From NCBI GenBank assembly GCA_020975725.1, contig QXJR01000029.1:372001-436000 (forward strand): a DNA stretch of 64,000 nucleotides. Direction: 5' to 3'. The notes under the pieces were generated by a model, which saw only the letters and a program-made list of their open reading frames with translations, made no database searches and was not told the origin of the DNA. Source of the DNA: Picocystis sp. L7. Taxonomy: Eukaryota; Chlorophyta; Picocystophyceae; Picocystales; Picocystaceae. This document shows positions 59,022-64,000 of the stretch, in pieces. The stretch's first letter is position 1, and the number at the start of each line of letters is the position of its first letter. Both the position numbers and the translations under genes were made by a program.

Positions 59022-62000
59022 TTAGACAACAGGTAGGAACTCCCACGTGCTGGTCTGGAAGAGCGGCAGATCAGCGCGCTTCATGATGCGCAGAACCAAA
59101 GCATCAGACTCTGTAGATACTCCGCTGCTCCTGCACAAGCTCATGTTGGATGTTTCTTCAGAGTCATCGTTTGTACCGAACCCAACCCCGTTCTCGTATG
59201 TGACCACGTACCCATGCGGTATGATGGATGCACGTTTAGCGATGATCACCAGTAGTCGGGGGCGGAATCGAGCCGCATGCTTGATATAAAGATCTGCCAC
59301 CATGACGTCTTGGAGCGGGGGGCAAAAACCAACGACCAGCCGCTCCCCCGGCACCTTCAAGCTGCCGACAACAACCTCTAGCCAATTACATTGGTGGTGT
59401 TTCTGTCTGTGACTGTGCTTGATCTTCCTGGCACTAAAGGAGAGAAATTGGACCTCATGCATGCCTGCATCACGGGTCAGATCAATCATGGCCTCGTGGT
59501 ACTCGTTTGTCTTGCAGTTGAAGTCTAGTACCACGTCATCAGGTCGCAAGATATCCCGCAGCATCATGCAGACCCGCTTAGGTGGGAAGGAAAGAGAAGC
59601 CTTAGTATGGGTATGGCCGAGGGAGTTGGGTGTGCGTAAAGATGGAGCGTATCCCTGGCTTGTGCTAGGTTCTGCATGACCTGCGGTATCCGTTTTGTGC
59701 ATTTCTTGAACAGGTGGTTTGCCAGTGCTATGTGCCTGTGAATATGGTCCGGTTGCCGAGTCAAGCGATGGTCTCTTCAAAGCATCTTCATGAACGTTTG
59801 CTTGCTTTTGTGCATCTGGAGCAGGATCATTTTGAGAGGAATGCTTCTTGCTCTTTCCCTGGACTACAGATTCATCTCGGGGGTGCTGCTTGAGTTGGTC
59901 GCTTGGCATACCGTCTTCCTGATTCTTCTGTTCCCCATTGGTATTGCATGTAGCAAGCGTGTTGTCTTCCTGTGCAAATCTCTTTGATGTCCGAAGGTCT
60001 TCTTCATCGGCTTTTTCCTCTCCAGAAACCATACAATCAAAAAACTTTGCCATTCTCATGACGCTTGGCCCTTGCCTTGGTGTAGACGCTGCCATGGGCG
60101 GTCCGCTGGGATCGCTCCTGTTTCTCTTCCTTCGCTGACTTGCCTTGGAAGAGCTCCTGCAAACGCCATCAGGTAAAACTGCTTCCTCTTGCAAATGCTG
60201 ATGGGCAAGCAAATCTTCTGGTCCATCGCGTATCCTGTTCACAGCGCTTGGATGGGTATCGGCGTCGTTTCTTTTCTCAAGTAGAGATGGATCCTTCGTT
60301 GGTAGAGGTGCTTCCATGACTATCTTGTTTCTATCACGTTGTTGGTCGGGTTGCTTTTCCCAGCTTTTGGAAGTCTCTACCCCGCAGCCAGTTGGCCCTC
60401 TCCTTGTATTGACGACTGGAAGTACTTCCAATCCTCCACCTGAATGTACTGCTGGGATCTTGTCATGGACATCCTGCTTTGGTTCCCCAGCATTCTCCGC
60501 CTGGTCCTTCTCAATTTGTTCACAAACTTGGTTTGTTTCCTTGGGAGCGTTCAATTCTGACGTAGAACTTTGATGGAAAGCTCCTTCAGTGTCAAAACCA
60601 GGTTCGTTGTTTCTGGTAGCCTCGGGGGATTTCTTCATACCACTGGGTTTTCCTTCCTTGGCCGAGGTACCGGCATCGGAAAGGCATTTCAATTTTACAC
60701 TGGCCTGGCCAGAGGAACCAGATTTCACATGAGCCGTATTGGCTGGGTTATGTGGAAATGAGCCATCCGCTTTTGCAGCCATCAGGTTTGCGGCGACCAG
60801 CTGGGGCTCGTCCTTGGCAACTTGCACAGGGTCCTCACCTGCACTCTTTTCTAAGCTTCCTTGTGCAATTCCAATAGATCCAGCCATGTTTGGAGTGGAT
60901 CTCTTGCCGGCAATGCCCTCTCCACCAGTAGCAGCTGATGCACCGCCGCCAATATCTGTTGACCTTGCTCCCAGAGCCGCACCAGACCAATTTTGAGGTT
61001 TGGTATCACGGCAAAATTTTGTCATGTTCGAAACCATTGCACTGCCAGTGATATGAGCCTGCGTTCCTTCTTGAATGGTTAAACTTCCAGATTTCTTCTG
61101 TGGGTGACAAACCTTTTCCTCCTCCGGGGACAACGGCGGTCTTGCTATATCTGAATCAGCAACATCTTTCAAATTGATTCCCTGCGCTGCACAATGTTCA
61201 TGGTCTGCAGCACTGCTGTTGCAAGCCCAATCTGGAGTAATGACCTTGACACCGGCTGAGTCCAAAGGAACATCGCCCCGCTCATCCAGCTTGTCTCTAA
61301 TCTCCGTAGCTCCCAATTGTACAGAAAAAGAGTGGAGCTTGTTTTGTGTGGTGGACCCTCTCCCAATCTTTACCTCACGAGCTGCCTGGTGTCCAGATAC
61401 TCTTTCGTTGGATTCAAGGACCTGGTGGCGATTGCCACGTGGTCCCTCGCCATCAAGGGGATTTTTCGCCTCGTTTGGCTCCGGATCAACTTGGCAAGGA
61501 CTTGCAGGAAAAGCCACAGCATTCGCAGCTGAGGCTTTCCTGTCACTTATTTCAGGTGATGCCTTTTGCTCCCGCAAAACTTCGTTCTCAAAGCCAGCCC
61601 TGCTTCGCGAAGCACCCGTTGCATGCACTTGGCGTGCCAATCCAGGGTCAGCTTCACTGCTGCGATGAATGGAAAGGCTACCGCTCGCAAATCCAGGCAG
61701 TGTTTCAGATCCTGCTGCAGTTTCACCATCCTGGCTCATTTTCCCATCACCATCCGATTTCGAATCCCCTCTATTCACTTCTGAATGCTCTCTGTCCTGT
61801 GAAGTAATCTTAGCTGCAACATCCTTCTCATCATGCTTCTTAGCTTGATGGCTTGGTACTGTACCGGCACTTAGCAAACGTTGCTCTGCCTGGGCATGTT
61901 CTCCTGCTTTGACAGGTTCTACTCCTGTCACTTTCGACCTTGTACAATCAACAGCCTGAATGTTGCTTGGGATAGGGGGAAAGTTGTGCCCCTTGCCTGA

Positions 62001-63734
62001 CTCAGCAGATGCCTTGGTGGACCTGGTAGGTTGTTCGGTTTTCATCGTACCTTGCTGTCCAGGCAAGTTGGCAAAAATATTCATCAGAATCCCTTTCCTA
62101 TCCCGTTTTGTTTGGCTGTGATGAGTTTTTTCTCCACCAGTCTGCTTTGCAAGGAGGCCTTCACTAGGAGCATGCACGTTTCCTCCATGCGGCACCTCCA
62201 AAGGTAGCTTTCTCTCCATGCTATCACTCTTGTGCGCCGCATTATTTTCTGGCAGCGATGCAGCGTTTTCACAATCTTCAGGCCCGTGTTGATTGTCGTT
62301 GTCTACCCCTTTCCCGAGGATTGCCCCATCAAGGCTAGGCTTATCACCCACTATGAGCCCATTCACCTTCCCTTCGACTTCTGTTTGACGTGCACCTTTC
62401 GCAGCTTTGGACTGGCTGGTTTCTTGTGCTGCCTTTTGTGGCTTGCTTTCGAGATGCAAACTGCGTGTCTTCGCCTCTCCCTTGTGAATAGCATCCAAGG
62501 GATCTTGGGTGGAAGCATCTACCATGCCGTTTGGGGAAATCCTGAGGACTTTGTTTTCTTGATCCAGTTTCTTGGCCCTTGTCCTTCTTGTTGAGGGGGG
62601 CAAATCTCTTTCCACACGTTTTTTTCTCTCAACTGCCTCCCTTTCATCGTCCACATGGCTTATAGGCTGAGCGAAGACATCCTTCCCATGAGTGGCTGTG
62701 GCACGGTTCTGTTCCGGCACCTCCAAGGCTTCACAACCACGTCCATCGGTTACCTGTACCACATCTGCATCCACTTTCAACACCAATGGCATTTCAAGTT
62801 CCATTTCTTTTCTCCTTTTGTACTCGTGCACAAGCATTGTCTTCTGGAATTGCTTCTCATTCCACAGTTTCAGTAGTTCCTTGCTGAATAGGGGAGTCTT
62901 ATCTGGGGTGAAGCAGCCTACCTCGATCGTGTGTTGCGAACAATACAGGAGAGAAGTTTCCACTTCGGATGTTCCATTCCTGGTCCAGTTTCTGGACCAG
63001 ACCCTTCTTGGTTGATGTCCGCCTTTCTTTGGACACCTCCCCCCTGTCTGGCAGCCACAGTACTGGGTGGGGCATTCCTTGGGTAGGTGCGCTTCATGGA
63101 AGGATTGAAGGCACAGAACGCACGGTACGAGTTCTCCTAGTCCCCCTCCGGTCGCCACCCATCCTCCATTGGATTTCTTCGTCCATTGCACGGGTTCGCC
63201 GTGTCCCTTCTGTCCACAGGCTGCACAGGTGTGCGAAGGACATACAAACTTCCCTTGCTCCATGGATTCGGCCCTCTCTCCGACGCATTCTGGATGGAAG
63301 AACCTCCCACATCCTTTCTCTTTGCATTGGAAGACGTCTTTTCCTTCCAATCCTTCTCTTTTGCACACGAAGCAGTTCTGCCTGCCGGTGATGCAGTTCG
63401 GACAGGTAAAGATGTAGGTGGCGAGCCTCTTCTTGGCCTTTGTGTTGAGTTTCAGGGGATTGCAATCCGCTTCGATGTGGAAGGCACGCATGCACCTCCC
63501 ACCTTCACAGACGACGACTCCTCCACCGTCGTCGCAGGCAGCACATACGGAACTGTATTCTTCGTCCATCGCCTCCCAGGGACCTTCGTGCTGCGCTCCA
63601 CCGCGCCTTCCAGGTCCTTCCATCGACGCTTCTGGATCCTGTCCATCCTTCACAGCCTTCTTGTGCAGCATTCCACCCTTTTTCGCCGCGGAAGGCGCCC
63701 TTTGGACGCGTCCAGGCGCGCTTTGGTCCGCCAT
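59022..63734 (-). CDS. EDM2-like PHD-finger protein with degenerate methyltransferase-like C-terminus
   Basis: 1570 residues from the ATG at 63734. Residues ~60-290 hold tandem PHD-type zinc modules (CAACDDGGGVVVCEG, CPNCITGRQNCFVCKREG, CGRFFHPECVGE, CPSHTCAACGQKGHG). A long disordered middle (about 300-1330) is rich in Lys, Ser, Gln and Glu. The last ~180 residues resemble the EDM2 C-terminal methyltransferase-like fold: DDVVLDFNCKTNEYHEAMID, then RLVVGFCPPLQDVMVADLYI and FRPRLLVIIAKRASIIPHGY. The NPPF motif of active enzymes is replaced by CPPL, so activity is doubtful. Plant EDM2 is a chromatin factor affecting alternative polyadenylation and transposon-linked heterochromatin. The role here is inferred. 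Confidence 0.82.
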   Translation of the reverse strand: MADQSAPGRVQRAPSAAKKGGMLHKKAVKDGQDPEASMEGPGRRGGAQHEGPWEAMDEEYSSVCAACDDGGGVVVCEGGRCMRAFHIEADCNPLKLNTKAKKRLATYIFTCPNCITGRQNCFVCKREGLEGKDVFQCKEKGCGRFFHPECVGERAESMEQGKFVCPSHTCAACGQKGHGEPVQWTKKSNGGWVATGGGLGELVPCVLCLQSFHEAHLPKECPTQYCGCQTGGRCPKKGGHQPRRVWSRNWTRNGTSEVETSLLYCSQHTIEVGCFTPDKTPLFSKELLKLWNEKQFQKTMLVHEYKRRKEMELEMPLVLKVDADVVQVTDGRGCEALEVPEQNRATATHGKDVFAQPISHVDDEREAVERKKRVERDLPPSTRRTRAKKLDQENKVLRISPNGMVDASTQDPLDAIHKGEAKTRSLHLESKPQKAAQETSQSKAAKGARQTEVEGKVNGLIVGDKPSLDGAILGKGVDNDNQHGPEDCENAASLPENNAAHKSDSMERKLPLEVPHGGNVHAPSEGLLAKQTGGEKTHHSQTKRDRKGILMNIFANLPGQQGTMKTEQPTRSTKASAESGKGHNFPPIPSNIQAVDCTRSKVTGVEPVKAGEHAQAEQRLLSAGTVPSHQAKKHDEKDVAAKITSQDREHSEVNRGDSKSDGDGKMSQDGETAAGSETLPGFASGSLSIHRSSEADPGLARQVHATGASRSRAGFENEVLREQKASPEISDRKASAANAVAFPASPCQVDPEPNEAKNPLDGEGPRGNRHQVLESNERVSGHQAAREVKIGRGSTTQNKLHSFSVQLGATEIRDKLDERGDVPLDSAGVKVITPDWACNSSAADHEHCAAQGINLKDVADSDIARPPLSPEEEKVCHPQKKSGSLTIQEGTQAHITGSAMVSNMTKFCRDTKPQNWSGAALGARSTDIGGGASAATGGEGIAGKRSTPNMAGSIGIAQGSLEKSAGEDPVQVAKDEPQLVAANLMAAKADGSFPHNPANTAHVKSGSSGQASVKLKCLSDAGTSAKEGKPSGMKKSPEATRNNEPGFDTEGAFHQSSTSELNAPKETNQVCEQIEKDQAENAGEPKQDVHDKIPAVHSGGGLEVLPVVNTRRGPTGCGVETSKSWEKQPDQQRDRNKIVMEAPLPTKDPSLLEKRNDADTHPSAVNRIRDGPEDLLAHQHLQEEAVLPDGVCRSSSKASQRRKRNRSDPSGPPMAASTPRQGPSVMRMAKFFDCMVSGEEKADEEDLRTSKRFAQEDNTLATCNTNGEQKNQEDGMPSDQLKQHPRDESVVQGKSKKHSSQNDPAPDAQKQANVHEDALKRPSLDSATGPYSQAHSTGKPPVQEMHKTDTAGHAEPSTSQGYAPSLRTPNSLGHTHTKASLSFPPKRVCMMLRDILRPDDVVLDFNCKTNEYHEAMIDLTRDAGMHEVQFLSFSARKIKHSHRQKHHQCNWLEVVVGSLKVPGERLVVGFCPPLQDVMVADLYIKHAARFRPRLLVIIAKRASIIPHGYVVTYENGVGFGTNDDSEETSNMSLCRSSGVSTESDALVLRIMKRADLPLFQTSTWEFLPVV

Positions 63735-64000
63735 AGCCCAGTGCGCTCTGTCGCACCGACCCTCCTCGTCCAGGCTGGTGGGTGGACCCGTACTCGATAT
63801 CTCGAAGAAAGATCTCGATCATGACATCGCGATTTCTCCCTTTCACCTGTGTTCTTCTGAGCCGGGGACGCGGGGGGGTCGGGGAACAGGCTGTCCGGGG
63901 CGGTTAATTCTTTCGAAAACTCGGCAGGCAGGGCTGGCAGGGGAGGGCCATGGCCGACAGGTGGGAAGGAGGGGAAGGTTCCTGGGATCGGATCATGGAC
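63735..64000. other. Upstream of the EDM2-like gene to window end
   Basis: 266 bp; no gene recognised. GC-rich blocks (gggacgcgggggggtcgggg) lie near 63,865-63,885. Confidence 0.45.

Noticed and set aside
1-64000. CRISPR arrays, bacterial operons, rRNA genes
   Set aside because: No regularly spaced repeats other than those listed, no ribosome-binding-site operon structure, no rRNA sequence; the window is eukaryotic nuclear DNA.

Overview
The window comes from a nuclear genome of a photosynthetic, flagellate-capable eukaryote, most likely a green alga of prasinophyte grade. It encodes plastid proteins (plant-type ALA dehydratase, divinyl-chlorophyllide reductase, a triose-phosphate-translocator-type carrier, a lumen-type cyclophilin). 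Their leaders look like simple transit peptides rather than signal-plus-transit leaders. It also encodes standard eukaryotic machinery (SERCA-type Ca2+ pump, Mediator subunit 10, WDR33/Pfs2, NDR kinase, NOL6, DDX24/Mak5) and SSNA1/DIP13, a basal-body and flagellar protein. The lineage is inferred from gene content only.

Genes are dense and on both strands, with short intergenic gaps and many divergent or convergent pairs. Most coding regions are uninterrupted. I could place six short spliceosomal introns by eye (82-125 nt). Five carry CTGAC or CTGAT, and the sixth TTGAC, about 17-45 nt before the 3' splice site. These introns explain why TPK, DVR, SSNA1, the GEG-repeat secreted protein and two small genes look broken or extended when read as plain ORFs.

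Layout: 1-6.3 kb, Ca2+-ATPase 3' end and a giant CUB/EGF/PA surface protein. 7.8-18.9 kb, cyclophilin, MED10, a coiled-coil protein, organellar TsaD, WDR33/Pfs2, SSNA1 and an AAA ATPase. 19-23 kb, small genes and tRNA-Leu(CAG). 23.3-33.3 kb, DDX24, NDR kinase, secreted Cys-rich proteins, thiamine pyrophosphokinase and a UPF1/SMUBP2-like helicase. 33.3-35.8 kb, a decayed DNA transposon. 36-48.6 kb, NOL6, a small membrane protein, HemB, an unknown helical protein, a Nudix hydrolase, a Tudor-like protein and a plastid phosphate translocator. 49-64 kb, a secreted GEG-repeat protein, DVR, a WD40-like protein, a rhodanese, an unknown helical protein, a GA/CT minisatellite, a possible Alba-like protein, a NUP50/RanBD protein and an EDM2-like PHD protein.

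The most interesting item is the element at about 33,342-35,824. It is a Tc1/mariner-type transposon (DD34E transposase, TA flanks, imperfect terminal inverted repeats) that also carries a degraded Fanzor gene, the eukaryotic relative of the RNA-guided TnpB nuclease. It lies between the convergent 3' ends of the helicase and NOL6 genes. Also notable are a strong nested hairpin just upstream of the HemB start, a 28-bp perfect palindrome centred on CACGTG, a 40-bp direct repeat in a divergent promoter, and a pair of related secreted Cys-rich proteins.
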